Positions 46,298 to 59,266 of a DNA stretch of 64,000 bases are shown piece after piece (the first letter of the stretch is position 1; each line of letters opens with the position of its first letter). The stretch comes from Moniliophthora roreri (taxonomy: Eukaryota > Basidiomycota > Agaricomycetes > Agaricales > Marasmiaceae). The stretch is taken from NCBI GenBank assembly GCA_001466705.2, contig LATX02000133.1:744001-808000 (forward strand), given 5' to 3'. Made by a program: the position numbers and the translations under genes. Below the pieces are notes generated by a model that made no database searches, had not been told where the DNA came from, and saw only the letters and a program-made list of their open reading frames with translations.

Positions 46298-49200
46298 TTA
46301 CGCTTCACTTTCTATTCCGCTTCCCTGGAATCCAGTACCGCCCCCGGTTGCTTGCGCAAACGATCCAACAAATGGTGTTGATGGACTGAGCGTTCCAGCA
46401 GACCCACGAGACGAGTAAGTGAGCGCTGGGGAGACAAGGGGTGGGGATCCAGACTCGGTGCCATCATAGGTGTCAACTCCGTGAACATCCCCCCGAAAGG
46501 ACTTCTGGTGCTGATGAAATTCTTGGCTCAGCTGCCGAGCTTGATGACGAAGCGGTTGCGTATACAGATCGAGGTTTGGCTTGTAGTTGTGGTGGTGCTG
46601 GTGATAGTGGATCGTCCCATTAGAGAGATTGTTGGCGACTTCGCCCGTGTATGTGGGGGCTCCATCGGTGGTATCATTGGGATTGTTATATATGCCGTTG
46701 GCAATGTTACTCTTGAGATTATCGTTGGCGCTAATAGAATTGTTAGACCTCGGCTTCAGGGTATTGGTTGTAGTGCGCATAATGTCCGTGATGATGTTTC
46801 TCGGCTTCGGGATGCTCATGCTATTATGCTGGCTGTGGCGCTGGTTCGCAGAGCTCGAAGTAGTGGAAGAGTTGGGGTGAGTAGTAGAGCGTACGTGCAC
46901 CTGCTGACTATGGTTGTGATCGTTGAGAGTACGATTGGATGAAAACTGCGACAAGGAGTTTGACTGCTGCTGAGAAGGAAGCTGTCCACTAGAAGACGTC
47001 TCGCGGTCGCCACGATAGCCACGAGTGGGGTTGCTGCCTGTGATGCCCATCCGATTTCCAATGCTGAGGATCTGGGAGCGAGTGTAGGTGAGAGGAGGTT
47101 GAGGTACGGAAGTAGGCTGGCCTTCGTCCTCGAGGACAGCAGGCAAGGCACCGTTTCCATGCCCAGTGTAGTAGGAACCTTGCTGCTGAGACTGAGGCAC
47201 CGAAATCGTCGATGCCTGCGTCCTATATCCTCTCACACCCACATTGAAATCCGCGGGCCCATCAGCGCAAAATTGGGGCTGGGTTTGAGAGGAATGAACA
47301 CGACGACCACTAGCACCGTTGCTAGCAGCATGGGTCTGAAGGATGAACTCTTCAGCAGGTGTGTATCCACCTCTAGCCTGAGCAACACCGCCTCCAAGGC
47401 GCTGGAACTGGTTCGAATATCCGAGATTCATATCGACCTCTCCAAGAACTTGAAGCCCATTTCGTAGCTGCTGCTGACGATAACGATAATCACCCAGTTG
47501 CAATAAATCATCGTAATGATCAGCGTCTGTTTCAAACGGTACCCCGTTTCTGCGAAGGGTGCCAAGAATGGCAGCCATGGCGGGATCGATGTTCTGGGAA
47601 TTCTGGAAGTTGGCAGAGGCAGGAGGTGGAAGCGAGATGGGTTGATCGTAAGGCGCCGTCTGGGCTAGGCCTCTTCTGGAAGACGAGGAAGGAATCGAGT
47701 TGAACGGGTACTCTAGGGCACCGCCAGAATGATAACTTCCGGCAACAGCAGCCATATCGTGAGCGTTGGACGAGAAATCATGGTACCCCTGGTTCGCGGT
47801 GGTAGCTCCAGAGCCGTAAGCAGCGCCACGTCCATTTCGGTTTCCGATCACCTGGACAGGCTGGACGCGATACTGATCCCGACCACGGAGATTAAGGAGG
47901 GCTGCCTGAGCGATAGTCAACCTGGAAGGTGACGAAGACTCGTCTCCACGGCCAGTACGTTCCTGTCTCTGTACCAAATGCAGTCAGTTGAGGTACTTCA
48001 TCGCCAGCGAAGAGGAACGTTGAAACAGTAAAAGAAACAGTCGAACAGACTATGCGGGCCAGCGCACAGGATATAGACTTTCGGGGGACTGATAGAAAGC
48101 TTGGACAGGCCGGACTTACTCTTAATTCTCGCTGTTCGTTTGTATCCGCAAAACGCACGGAGATTCGGCTACCAGGATCATTCCATCCGCGTACCATGCG
48201 ACCGTGAAGGCGTTCAATGACTTCTTCTGCTCCAACCCGAGTTTCAAGCCTGATGAAGAAAAGTTAGCACTGATGTATACAGCATTGGGCAGTATGCCGG
48301 CAGACGTAATCAAACGAGAATGAACCAAGAGTTAGATAGCTCAAGAAAAGTAAATGCGTTTCTAGCTTCAAAATGAAAGGCGGAATGTTGTATAGGAACA
48401 GTAGAAGAAACGCTAAGAATGGCACGTACCGCACGAATGCTATGATCCGCGGGGGATTGGAAAGCCTAGTCTGGAAGAACCTGCTACTCTTGATTCGATG
48501 AGGTGACACCAAAGCGGCCAAAGACTACCCATGAAATGTTAACCCGAAACGTAAAAGAGCAAAACATAAGATGGGAAAACTCACGGGTTCATCAATACTC
48601 AGAGGAAGCCTAATTGACATGGTAAAGGCGAGTCAGCATGACTGGTCCAGGTAATCGGGATAGACAGAGCATTGAGGCAAACAGAAACGCTTACCCCTCA
48701 ATGTATAGGTTCGTGCTTGTCGGATCAGACAATCTTTCCATCTTGGTTTTGAATGTCAACGCCTCGGCAGCATCAGGGGCATTGCCAGCAGTAGCACCTG
48801 TGTACTGAGAATGGCCTACGTCTGCTTCATCATCGTCTTGCTCATGGGTCGGAGAAGGCCCTGTATAAGGAATGCCTGGAATCTTGTGTGCCTGCTGTGA
48901 TAGAAACTTATAATCAGCTCACGGTAGAAGTAATGAGGGCGTCTCACGTACCTTGGAAAACGTTGGGTGAAGGTTTCGGAATTCTCGAAGAGCCAGAATG
49001 CACTTCTCTGCGGACTCTACGGACTCGAACCTTCAGAATGTGACAATCAGCATTATATCCAAGAATCGACCACGAGAGCAGATCGTAAAGGGAAAGTAAA
49101 CTCACAAAACAAACCCATAACCACTTTCCTTCTCACCGATGTGTCTCGTAAAGGTTCTTACACTCCTGATGGCACCAAACGGTGCGGCGAGCTCGAACAG

Positions 49201-50648
49201 CTGATCCTCGGGGCAGTGAGGTGGTAAACCATTGATATAAACGTTGGCAGTCTTGTGCTGCAAGTCTATTTTGACAATTGAAGAGTCACCGGCTGCAGCA
49301 ACATCGATATCGTTCGGATTGGGAGAGAAGGCAGCTGGAATGTGCTCTGCCGCATTCGGGTTGAGGGAAGAACCGTTGGTAGCAGCGGCATGAGTATTTG
49401 AGACAACGCTGGCAGGAGGAGGAAGCTGAATCGTTCCAGACTCAGAGACGACGATTTTTTGAGCGGTGGTAGTAGGCTGCTGTGTCATGGCACCGCAAAG
49501 AGAAATGTCAACGACGGACGAACCGGATGCTGAGATTGAAGTGGGAATGGACGCAGAAGAAGAAGCTGTGTGGAAAGTGTTCGAACTGGAGAGACTGGAC
49601 GAGGTAGTGCTAGAACTAGGCAAACTGGAGATACCAGTGTCTACGCTAGAGCTAGGTGCAACGTTGGAAGTGGCGGAAGTGGCGTCAATAGGGCTACCGC
49701 TCGTTAAATGGGACGTGGAGAGGTTAAGCGCCGGAACGGGAGTAACGTTCCCCATTGGGGTGGTGCTATTGCTACTCGAAAGCGAGTTGGAGAGCATGGC
49801 GCTACCATGACGATTATCATGGATATTATTGGTGTCCTTGTTGCTATATGCGTTTGAGAGCGAAGGCATGACTTCCGGTGAAGATGGAATAGCACCTCCG
49901 TGTTCCGAGTCTTCTCTAACCCTCTGCGTACGCTCACGGTGAGACCGCAGTGATCTCGAGATTGAGGCAGAGGGAGAAAGTACAGCGGCGTCGAGCACCG
50001 GAGGAAGAGACATTGACGACATGGACACGGCAGGATCCGAAGACACCATCTCTCTAGAGACATCCTCGGGTATCTCACCCTCCTCGAGGCTTATATCTGT
50101 TAAGGAACAAGGAACGCGTGGTTAGCGTGGTGAACTTTATGAAGAAAAGAAGCAAGACACGTGCCTTTGGGTACGCTGGCGCCTGGAGGTGAGGCAACTG
50201 GACTACCAAGACCCAAAGATCGCATCAATCCCTGCGCCTCGGCCACATCTCCAGAAGAAAATTCTGAACCAAGCTCGAAAGAGGTATCATCCGCGTCTTG
50301 GTCGCGTCTGATGGCTCGATAGGAGGCAGCGACCGGATTTGGGCTGACTGAAGGAGAGTGGTAACTGGAGGCTGAACGAGATGATGGAGATGAGGGTAAA
50401 CGTGTTGAGATAGCTGCGTCTAATCCTGGTGACAGCGTGGTAGAAAAGGTGTGCTGTAGAGACGATGTTGGTACGGATTTGTGCAGAGACTGGAGTGAAG
50501 CTGAGGTAGACAAAGATGACGATGGACGCGATAAACTGACTCGAGGCGAGATGCAAGAAGACGAATTATTATTTGTGCGAGATTTTGGGGAAGAAGAGAG
50601 CGAGTCTGGGGGAGAAGGAGGCGCTCGTTGTGAACTTGAAAGAGACAT
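46298..50648 (-). CDS. Large two-RRM RNA-binding protein (MSSP/RBMS-like)
   Basis: Start MSLSSSQRAPPSPPDSLSSS (ATG 50646-50648); stop TAA at 46298-46300. After a Ser-rich N-terminal region of over 300 residues, RRM1 reads NVYINGLPPHCPEDQLFEL, IRSVRTFTRHIGEKESGYGF and then FESVESAEKCILAL across an intron. RRM2 reads TNLYIEG/LPLSIDEP, IKSSRFFQTRLSNPPRIIAF and LETRVGAEEVIERLHGRM, then SRISVRFADTNEQRELR. A Gln/Asn/Ser-rich tail of about 540 residues in one exon follows. The paired RRMs with LPLS, IDEP and RFAD phrases match the MSSP/RBMS type, which binds AU-rich single-stranded RNA. The low-complexity ends suggest granule-forming behaviour. The junction after the first exon (near 50164) seems to need a GC donor. 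Confidence 0.85.
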
Positions 50649-51950
50649 TGTTTTCGACACAATGATAGTGATACAAATGAAAGCTGAACTGCAGACAATG
50701 AGCTGCACACTCGATAGCGAGAGAAAGCTGAATTATTGGCCTAAAAAGAAGCGGAAAAGAGCTTCTTTGGGCAGCCGAGGTCGTTTACGCTGCGATAGGG
50801 CGAACCAAGGACGAACCTGATCGCGGATACTGGAAATAAGAATAAAATTAATAAGGGCGAGAAGGATTTTTTCTCGAGATTTGTGGGAGGGAGATGGTGG
50901 TGGTAGGAAAGAAAGAGATGAATACGCGTCAAAGTCGCGCTGTCGTGGTTTATATGAAACCAAGTAAACAAACTGTCCAAATAAAGCAATATTCCATCGC
51001 CGACCGTCCGAGATCCCCATCCGAGGCTTTTCCATCGTCAAAGCGCAACTTCTCGAACGGCCCCCCCAAAAAAAAATCGGTCGACAGGTTGACGCTCTAC
51101 ACAAGTTTGTTTATTTGGCTCCAGACTGCCAAACAACGGAGCTCTAATTTCCTTCCCCCGGTTCCTGATTTCATTTTGATTCAATTCAACGCTCCGACAG
51201 CCGAACGACTTCGAATGACCCATCCGAGAACTGCAGAATCCTCGAACCACACTGTCGGTGACTGATAAACTGATTCGAGCTGGTTCTTCATACCTTACAT
51301 AGTTACATTATGAACGTCATCCTCTGCTTCTAAAGCCATACAAGGCGAATAAACAAGTCAGATGTTGCTTCATGGCAAGTAGAATCCAATTGTATGCTCT
51401 CAAAACACTACGCAACAGCACTCCGTTAGCGATGATTAAAAAAGATGTGCTCGAATTCTCACCCGGAAAGCTGTACAGGTCAGAACCCGCTGTAGCTCTG
51501 CGTCGTCAGCCTTCAGGGTCAGCCATGCGATACCAGGGTAAAAGGCAAGCGCTCACTATAATCGGTAATCGGCAAATAAATTTTGCAAGTAGGTTATCAA
51601 CTCCATCACGTCATCTCTGAAATATCCTTCAGTGCCATTTCTTTTCCGAATGAAGGACGAGCTCAACTTTCACCTTGTTCCCACCCTCATCCCCGTCTTA
51701 GCCCCTAATGGAACCATCGTTCGAAAAGCATCTGCGCCATAAGCCTACGTCGTCGCGCAACCATCCGGAGAAAGTGCTATTATATCGTATAGCGCTAATC
51801 AATGACAAGGCAACCCGCATTTCATTTGCGATGACCAGAACAAGTAACGAATGACTGGATGAAAAGGTGAAATTTGGTTAATTACATTGTCGTTTCCTGT
51901 AAGACACCGATAAATGTGTTCATACCGGCGGTCAACCAAATGCCTCCCGC
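50649..51950. other. Promoter and intergenic region
   Basis: Upstream flank of the RNA-binding protein gene, with pyrimidine-rich tracts near 50870-50900. The frames on both strands to about 51950 have no conserved motifs. Confidence 0.4.
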
Positions 51951-52339
51951 CCTGTTCCTCACTTCCGTATCCTTAGTCGTGATATCCTGTCATCCCCCAG
52001 CAGGGAAATCCATCCCAGATGAGACTTGACCCCTTTATTAGTCTTCCTATGCAATTTCAGTCAATTAAAGAACCCAAGAAGTGCGAGAGGATCACCTACA
52101 AGCACGAGACACTTGTCGGAGTACATACGGGATTGGGCTCGCTTAGGAAGAGGAATTTCAAACAAAGGCGCGAAAAGCCATCTAGACGAGGGTGAAGGTT
52201 TAGAATGACCACTTTATTTCAAATCTCGTCGTTAACCCTTGTGGGTAGTCATCCACTAGAGCTATGACGCACCAAGATTCTCGCGATACAACCTGAGAAG
52301 GCCTTTAGCGATCCACGTCTTTTTCGGAAGGCCAAAAAC

Positions 52340-53210
52340 TCACCATTCATGGTATATGCTACATCTTTCGCTGCGTCATCAAGCCCGTCTTTAGTGAGTA
52401 TAGACATATGACAAGAGCGTCACCTGTAAAAGCACAAAGTACAATTTGCCGTGCGAGACTTATGAAACCTAAACAAGGCAAGGGTCGTACCAAAACAGCC
52501 CAAAGCTAGTTCCGTTTGCGATTGGATACTTCAAGCCAAATCGAGTATGGCTTCCAACGTGCAGCAACTTGATGGATAGCAGTAGTCAGCAGCTTCGCCA
52601 TGTGACGCATAGAGCTCAGTTCCAATACCTCATATGCTGATTCTCCTCAATCACCACACCCTCGCTTCCGGTCATGATCGAAATGAGCTGGGGATGCGGG
52701 AGTCAGAAGCTGGTCGAAAGGAATATGGAAACGAGCTCACTTGTCGAAGCGCCGAGGCAGGATCATCGTGAGGCCGACCCCCAGACAATAAGAAGGGTAA
52801 TCAGACCTTACTACACCCAAAAATGTGCCGGGTAGAGAACGACGATGGATAACGACATTCAAAGCTTGCTGAATCTTGCTGCGATGATAGCCAACGATAT
52901 AATCTTCCCGTTACACCGCAGAATCACTTTGCCAAAACCTGACTGTCCGCATTTCGGAATGGGTGCATCGGAATCAATCCTTTGTGGAACAAAAGGGCCA
53001 ATCCAAATCGTCGAGTCCAAAATGCCAAAGGGCTCACCTCATTCCACGTTGTTCCGGCTCCATATTCATCATCATCATCATCACCATCATCGTCAGTCAA
53101 CCTCCGGAATTCTCCTCGACTTTATTAGACCTAGGCCGTTTTCTTCCAGGTATTCCACCTTCAAGCTCTCGCTTGATCTACCTATTTCTGAAAGTCGGGT
53201 TTAGTGTCAA
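52340..53210 (-). other. Cryptic or decayed multi-exon gene
   Basis: Minus-strand pieces look like exons of one gene: an acidic stretch DDDGDDDDDEYGAGTTWNE (about 53085-53030), IDSDAPIPKCGQSG (about 52980-52935), IQQALNVVIHRRSLPGTFLG (about 52880-52815), GRPHDDPASALRQ (about 52780-52743), LISIMTGSEGVVIEENQHMR (about 52690-52632) and HTRFGLKYPIANGTSFGLFW (about 52555-52500). Each has near-canonical borders, but the join between the third and fourth is out of frame. The family is unknown to me; it may be a real gene with a missed intron or a recent pseudogene. Confidence 0.4.
53066..53092. repeat. (CAT)n microsatellite
   Basis: Nine or so CAT/CAC units in tandem. On the minus strand they encode the Asp run of the cryptic gene described above. 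Confidence 0.8.
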
Positions 53211-54411
53211 ATTCTGAGTGAAACTTGACCTTGATCTCACCTGAGAACACAAGGTGTCATAGCATTCGACAAATCATCCCACCTTGGTACACCGAAAGAC
53301 TGCCATTACGAGTATAATCATGATGCATGATGGGCAAAGGGAAAAATTTTTTTGAGTGAACAACGGGTCCGGCGACAAGCGCCCGTCTCCCTGGGAGTCT
53401 CCACGTTCAGGAGGCGGGCTCTGCTGCTTCCAAACTCGTTATGAAACGCTCTTGACGATTCTGGCATTGGAGTCTGGACATTTACTTTTACCACACTAGC
53501 AAAAAAAGGACCGTCTGAAAGCGCCGTTTCGGGACCTGCTCTTGTTTAGCACCATCGGTCATGGTTACCGCAAATATCAAGCCGTACTTCACGATCGACT
53601 TTTGGTACGCGTTGTACCGGAAGGCGCCGACTCTGTGTCTCTCAAACAAAGCTCACACTTCCGGCTCTATACCCATGGAGTATTTGGCAGGCCGGTGACG
53701 GCCTGCCAACTACGTACTCTCAAGATGCGAAAAGCTGGTTTCGGTTAAAGTTGGCGGGTACACACACATGGCAGTACCGCCGATGGCGCGGGTCTCGCCT
53801 TCAGTCCAGTCGGCGGCGGCGGTTTCGCTGACGGCTTGTTCTTTTCGCTCTTTCCATTCCTTACCTCATGGATTTGGAGATTTCGCCCAGCAGATCGAAA
53901 GGAATCGTTACGACGATGATCTGGATTGTTCCGGAATGGCTCTTAGATGGGTGTCTTCGGAGAGATTGTCCCAAGTTGGACTTTCCTGATGTTCATGTCC
54001 CAAACACTTGGCTCCCGGAATTTCTTCCGCATGTCCCAAAACTCAAACATCTCAAAGTTTAACAAGACCTGCTGGGATAACCCTGACGCCCGAACTATGA
54101 TGGCGAAAAGCTTCTTTTCTCGATAGATCATTGACCCCGAAGGGCAATTCTCTGAAATGTTGTTGCCAAAAACCTGAAGGGCCTCGAAAAGACGTCAATG
54201 ATTGAAGGTACTTCATGTACAAGCTCTTTTATAGGCAGGGCATTACTTATAAGGGAGGTCTCGTTGGCATTAGAAGTATAAGGTGCGGAATCCAATCGTA
54301 GTCAGAAGGTTGTGGCGTATAGATAGTATCATTATGGGACGAAACTGCATGGACGGTCCATGTTATAGGTCAGTTTGACTCCTGGTTTAAAAAACTTATA
54401 CTAATGACAAC
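53211..54411. other. Intergenic with possible F-box/LRR relic
   Basis: A plus-strand frame near 53870-54062 (DCPKLDFPDVHVPNTWLPEF, HVPKLKHLKV) has the rhythm of an LRR protein end but no start or F-box is attached. Otherwise nothing is seen up to the tRNA gene. Confidence 0.35.
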
Positions 54412-54511
54412 GGGCGTTTAGCGCAGTGGTAGCGCGTATGCTTTGCAAATGTGAGCCAACGACTTGCATTGAGTGTGTACAAGGTCCAGGGTTCAATCCC
54501 CTGAACGTCCA
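54412..54511 (+). tRNA. tRNA-Ala (anticodon TGC) with intron
   Basis: Acceptor stem GGGCGTT pairs with AACGTCC and has the G3:U70 wobble pair that identifies alanine tRNAs. The D stem is GCGC/GCGC, the anticodon loop is TTTGCA plus one base (TGC at 54444-54446), the variable loop AGGTC, the T arm CAGGG TTCAATC CCCTG, and the discriminator base A. An intron of about 28 nt (54448-54475) interrupts the anticodon loop after position 37, the canonical site. The 3' anticodon strand is GTACA here, with one A-C mismatch; the copy at 61358-61457 has GTATA and pairs fully. Confidence 0.93.
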
Positions 54512-54744
54512 ATTTTTGATTTTCTGTTCACTGAACTACGCAAGGGACATTGAAAGCTATCAAGGTGACTACATTTTCTATGCTACATTGTATAAGAATT
54601 TGTGGAAATTACAGGAAATACGTGAAACACAGCTAGAACCAGACACGATGCGCATTGGGTATAGATAGGTATATCCAAGTCCGGATCCACGGTGCAAAAT
54701 ATGCAACACCTCCCGCCAGCAGGGATGAATCAGTCTAATCAGCT

Positions 54745-55289
54745 CTAATGCCTTAAGCTAATGCCCAATCCTACAGTCACTGCAATGACTACGATCAACA
54801 GCAACCCTAAGAGGGCCCACAAGCACCGTTTTCCCCACTTTACCTCTGCCTCCCTCATCCTTTGAAGCCGCATTGAACGCTCTTCAGGGCTCGAATAAGC
54901 CCACACCGAATCAGGATGTGACTCGGGATCGACTGCGGGCTCCTTGAGAGGAGATATTAAGACAATTGCGCCAAATATCCATAACAAAGGGAAGACTGTA
55001 TGACGGAAGCCTAAATATCGCGGAAACAAGTCAATAAACAAACCAACTCACAAAAACCGTGCTTGAAATAACCCTCGGCGAGAGTTTCGGGTTCGCTGTT
55101 CTCCGAGTCTTCGGCGTCATAGTCATAAAGCGTTTGGCGAATAGAAAGTCTCTTGAAAAGAGACAGGTCGCCAGCAGCAGGGACTGATAGCTTTCGCGTT
55201 GGAATGGTCATTGTAGAGGGAATCAAGGTAGGCTCGGAGCCGCGAGGTGTCTGAGCTCTCGTGCTGAAGAATGAAGGGAGTGTAAACAT
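54745..55289 (-). CDS. Small two-TM membrane protein, unknown
   Basis: Two exons (55289-55052 and 55010-54745) give 167 residues. The N-terminal half is soluble and phosphorylation-prone (RKLSVPAAGDLSLFKRLSIR, YDAEDSENSEPE). Then come a helix around LLWIFGAIVLI, a basic loop with SPEERSMRLQRMREAEVKWG, a second helix (CLWALLGLLLIVVIAVTVG) and a short C-terminus SLRH. The loop ending KWGKRC before the last helix recurs in small uncharacterised basidiomycete proteins. Both termini are likely cytosolic. No function can be assigned. Confidence 0.8.
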
Positions 55290-57169
55290 GATAGGAAAGG
55301 GACGAATTAAGATGGCTTATAATGCATATGAGGGAAAGCGACTGCAAGTGAAAACTTGGATTGGAAGTGAAATTTATAAGATTGATAACAAGAGACCAAC
55401 CCATTTGAATTTTCAATTGGGCGAGGGGAACAAGAATACTGCCATATTGGAAAGAAAGAAAAAACAAAGCTTGAAGTGACGCAGGATGCTAACCATGGCG
55501 CTGGGGCATTGGAGGCGCCCGGAGATTACGGGCTATAGTAACGGGTGGTTACATATGACTTGCGATTCTTTGGGGACAAGGGACCATTTCGCACTGGACA
55601 AGGGTAGACCTTTTAAACGCCCATAGGCATATCAATCGAATTGGCACGAGGCTGATGCTATTGAGTCGGGTGCAGACCCTTTAAACGGCATAGTTCACTG
55701 TCGAGCGAACTTTGTATTAGAGTTTCGATGAATGAATGACAGAGGGCGCCAACTACAAAAGCGAACCCTGGTCGTACTCATAGCCACGACCTAAAATTTC
55801 TACAGTTTCGGCGTTAAATTCAGAGCTGCACAATGGAAAAGAAAAACAACGCATCCCCATTTTAGTCCTTTGGAATTGCCGATGGTTGCTGTACCTCATT
55901 CCTGGTCGACAAGGCTGAGAAGTGATAATCTGTGGCTATAAATACCCGGCAGCCTCTTCTACTCGAGTAAGGTCAGAGCTAGAGGTGTGAGATAGAGGAA
56001 CGTGAGAGTCGAGGACAAGTCTGCCATTCGTTTATTTCAGCGCCCATGTTGTCAATTTTCCGGGATCTGTGACAGTCACTTGCTTTTTTTCATTCCGTGC
56101 TTCTGCTACTCCAAATCCCAATCCAGCTGCAGCATATCTGTGCTGGAATTTGGATGAGTATAGATGAATTTTTGTGCGTACACAAGAGGTATATCTCAGT
56201 GCTTTGACGACTGCTAAAGGTATCCTATCTGCAAACCAGGGCTGCAACTGAATTTGAATCAGAGATTAAGATCGAGGTACTAGGAGGAACGGTATATGTC
56301 AGGTGGGGGAGGAAATAGGAAAATCTGGAGGATTGGTGAGTGTTCGATTTCCTTCAGCTTTTGCAAGTTCAATTTTGGTCCGCGAGTAACTTCGCACATT
56401 GCTCTCTACTTTCCCAACGCCGATAACCCTCAGCCAATAACTTACAATATCGTACAGAGCCTTCGATAGAGCAAATTCACGCCGAGCACTGTTGAAAAGC
56501 CATCTCATCAAGGAATTACCTCACTGGGTCGAATCGTCTTGATTGCCAAAAGCAGGAACCCATTGGCGATTAGGGGGACTTTCGTATCTTCCCCTGCCAA
56601 ATCAGTATGAGCTGGTTAAGCTCCAACGTATCCAGCCTTGCTCAATGCTCGCCTCCCACCCCATGCTAACGTGCTTAGTAGCATCACTGCAAGCCACCAT
56701 CTCGTCTCTTCTTGATGGGGACAGATTTCTTCGGGTCCTCATCTCGTTACCCGCATGGGCTACATAGGCACATCACTACCTGTTGCTTGGCACTTCCTGA
56801 TCCCTCGACGAACTTTGCTTAAAGTATATCCCATGTATTGCCCAGGCAGCTCTGCGATGCATGACTGCAGCTGACCACGGTCATGGGCTACAAGCACAAT
56901 GAGCATTTTCAGGGTTATCAGTGGTTGTATCGAGTTCTGGGCGTACAGAAGGCGTGCCAGAACCTCATCAGTCAAATGATTAGGTTTCGGCTACTGGCTC
57001 CGGAAACCCGTTCTTCCCATACTTTGACTCGATAGCCCATAGGTGTCTTTGATACCCACCTTGGCTTCCTTCGCTCAACTGAGATGCCCAGCGAAGTCTT
57101 TTATTGAGGCTTTCGCTGCGCGGAATTCCTAGAACTTTGACGGCGAGTGGGTTGGGCTCTCTACCTTTT
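55290..57169. other. Intergenic, weak coding-like frames only
   Basis: Minus-strand frames at 56032-56247, 56299-56511 and 56760-56975 might belong to a decayed multi-exon gene (for example TDEVLARLLYAQNSIQPLIT), but no join or family could be established. Confidence 0.35.
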
Positions 57170-59026
57170 ATGTCTGCAGCGAATCCAGTCCAATATCAGG
57201 AACACCTGTCAGTACCATTCATCGAATCCTCTATCTCATGTCATCTTTCTGACATGCCATTCTTTCTACTCTAGGAATGTCGATGCATACCTCAATTTGA
57301 TATCGTTCAGTATGGCGCTTTCATTTACATAACTATCAACGCGAACCTGACCTTGCGGCCATTCCTTGAGTAGCCTTGATCTATTATGAATACTTCATAA
57401 CGCTCGAAATCGAGGTTGAGCGATATTGGGCGCACTGGAGGCCTTTTTCATTGGCGAGCACGATTTTCTTTCTCAATCGCTATGTTGCAGTATTCGGTCA
57501 TGTACCTGTCATTGTCCAGTACTTTTGGACGAAGGAGCCATCTCCATATAAACAAGTGGTTCGCGCTTCGATGAATTGTTTCTATCCGTTCTACCACCTT
57601 GACGAAATTCCATTAGACGTGCGCGCTCTTCTGCGGATGACTTTTCCTTTGAACCAAACTCCATGAATCGCAGGTGCGACAAGCTTCAATCTTATCACCA
57701 GTACTATGCTGTGGTGGTTCAGATCATGGTTGGTGGTGAGTGTTCCCACCGTCATTACCTCATATTTATTCTCATTACTATACTCAGTAATGCTGGTATT
57801 GAGAACATACGCACTGTATGGGCGTAATCGCAAGGTTTTGGCCGGTATGCTTGCCGTAATGTTCGCTGCGATAGGCTTCGGAGTAGTAAGAGTACTCTTG
57901 TAGGTATAACTATTTTCGGGACGCTCAATGTCATCTACCTTCCAGTGGGCTGTGTATTCCGCCAAAACTGATGACAGCGTCAAGGATCCCATTCCATTCA
58001 TTGGGTGCGCATCTGCAGTGGGCCCTGAGTTGTCAGTACGCACCTAATACATCCCACGCCCTGTTGTGCTAACCGTTTGTTGCGCTTGCAGGGGCTTCAG
58101 TGAGTAAAATATCTCATTAAACGAAAATATTCTTTTTCTCATTCTGGCTCCATGTCAGGGCTAGGATTGGCATGGGCCGGGATGCTAATCTTCGACACGA
58201 TGATATTCTGCTTGACGCTCTATAGAGCGCTCTCCATGCGTCGCGTTTCCGGGAGTCTGTTGACGATACTGTTACGCGATGGTAGGTTTGCGTTGTCTTT
58301 TTAAGGCAAGCCATTCGCTGATTTGTTTGTCAGGTACTGTGTACTTTGCGTATGTCTAATTTGGTTATTTCGTTGCCTATATCTGAAAGCCGTTCCATCT
58401 TTCAGTGTAATGATCTGTGTGAGTCTAGGAAACATTTTAACATTCTTTGTAGGAACCATCTACCTTTCTTTGGAACTTCAATATACTGAAAATGCTCTAG
58501 CTTGGCCAGGTTTGTAAACATCTTTTCGGCGCTTCGCTCACTCAAAGTTAAAACACCTGATTCCCGTCAATTCAGGGCCAAATTCGTGGTGCACCAACTA
58601 CCCTCACGAATGTGTAAGTCCTTGTCAAGTTGCCTGTCCCTCCTATACGCTCACGTCTACTCTTCCGCTGACAGTATATCATCTGTAATGATATCAAGAC
58701 TTATGCTGAACCTTCGCGATCCAAAAATTTTGACCGCCACCCCAAACAGCACCACTATACAATACTCTGGCATGATGTCAACGCTGGCACCTACATTTAA
58801 TACCTCGCGCCAGCCAAGATCACGCGAGAGTCGCATCGAAGATACTGGTGAGTTTACGCCTTCTCAACCTTCTTCGGAGCGTTTGACATATCTTCGCAGC
58901 AGAAGAGATAGAGTTGACTCCGTTATCAAACAGGCTACTTTCTTGACATGCGATGCGACACTTGCTGTCTCGGCGGCGTTCGTCCATATGTCAAACTGGG
59001 TCCGGCGCTTCAGGCTCAGAAGCTGA
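57170..59026 (+). CDS. DUF6533-family membrane protein
   Basis: The first exon MSAANPVQYQEHL (ATG 57170) joins NVDAYLNLISF and then TLIYYEYFITLEIEVERYW, the DUF6533 signature, followed by STIFFLNRYVAVFGHVPVI. Later exons carry CDKLQSYHQYYAVVVQIMVG, VMLVLRTYALYGRNRKVLAG, LAWAGMLIFDTMIFCLTLYR and MICVSLGNILTFFVG. About seven TM helices are expected, with a Ser-rich cytosolic tail after ISRLMLNLRDP. The end is taken at the TGA near 59026; splicing at a GTGAGT near 58851 could change the tail. It belongs to the same family as the gene at 41229-43101. Function unknown. Confidence 0.75.
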
Positions 59027-59266
59027 TGAAGGCTGTACAAGGCTGGGATATTGTATGTCAGGCTTCCATGTTGGATGTCAAACCTTAATGTTATCGCCTT
59101 ACCATCACCCTCCACATTCCCCAAAGGTGTCGACATCGTGATCATTACGTATCTCAATACCGGCAGTATAGGGCAGGAACCAACAGTATAGGAAAAAACA
59201 GCGCCCTCATTGTATCGTTTTTTTGGATGACCCATCACACGCCTCGTCCCTCACGTCGGAACCACC

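Noticed and set aside
46441..46942. Long plus-strand frames over the RNA-binding protein tail
   Set aside because: Antisense to a Gln/Asn/Ser-rich exon; composition bias explains them.
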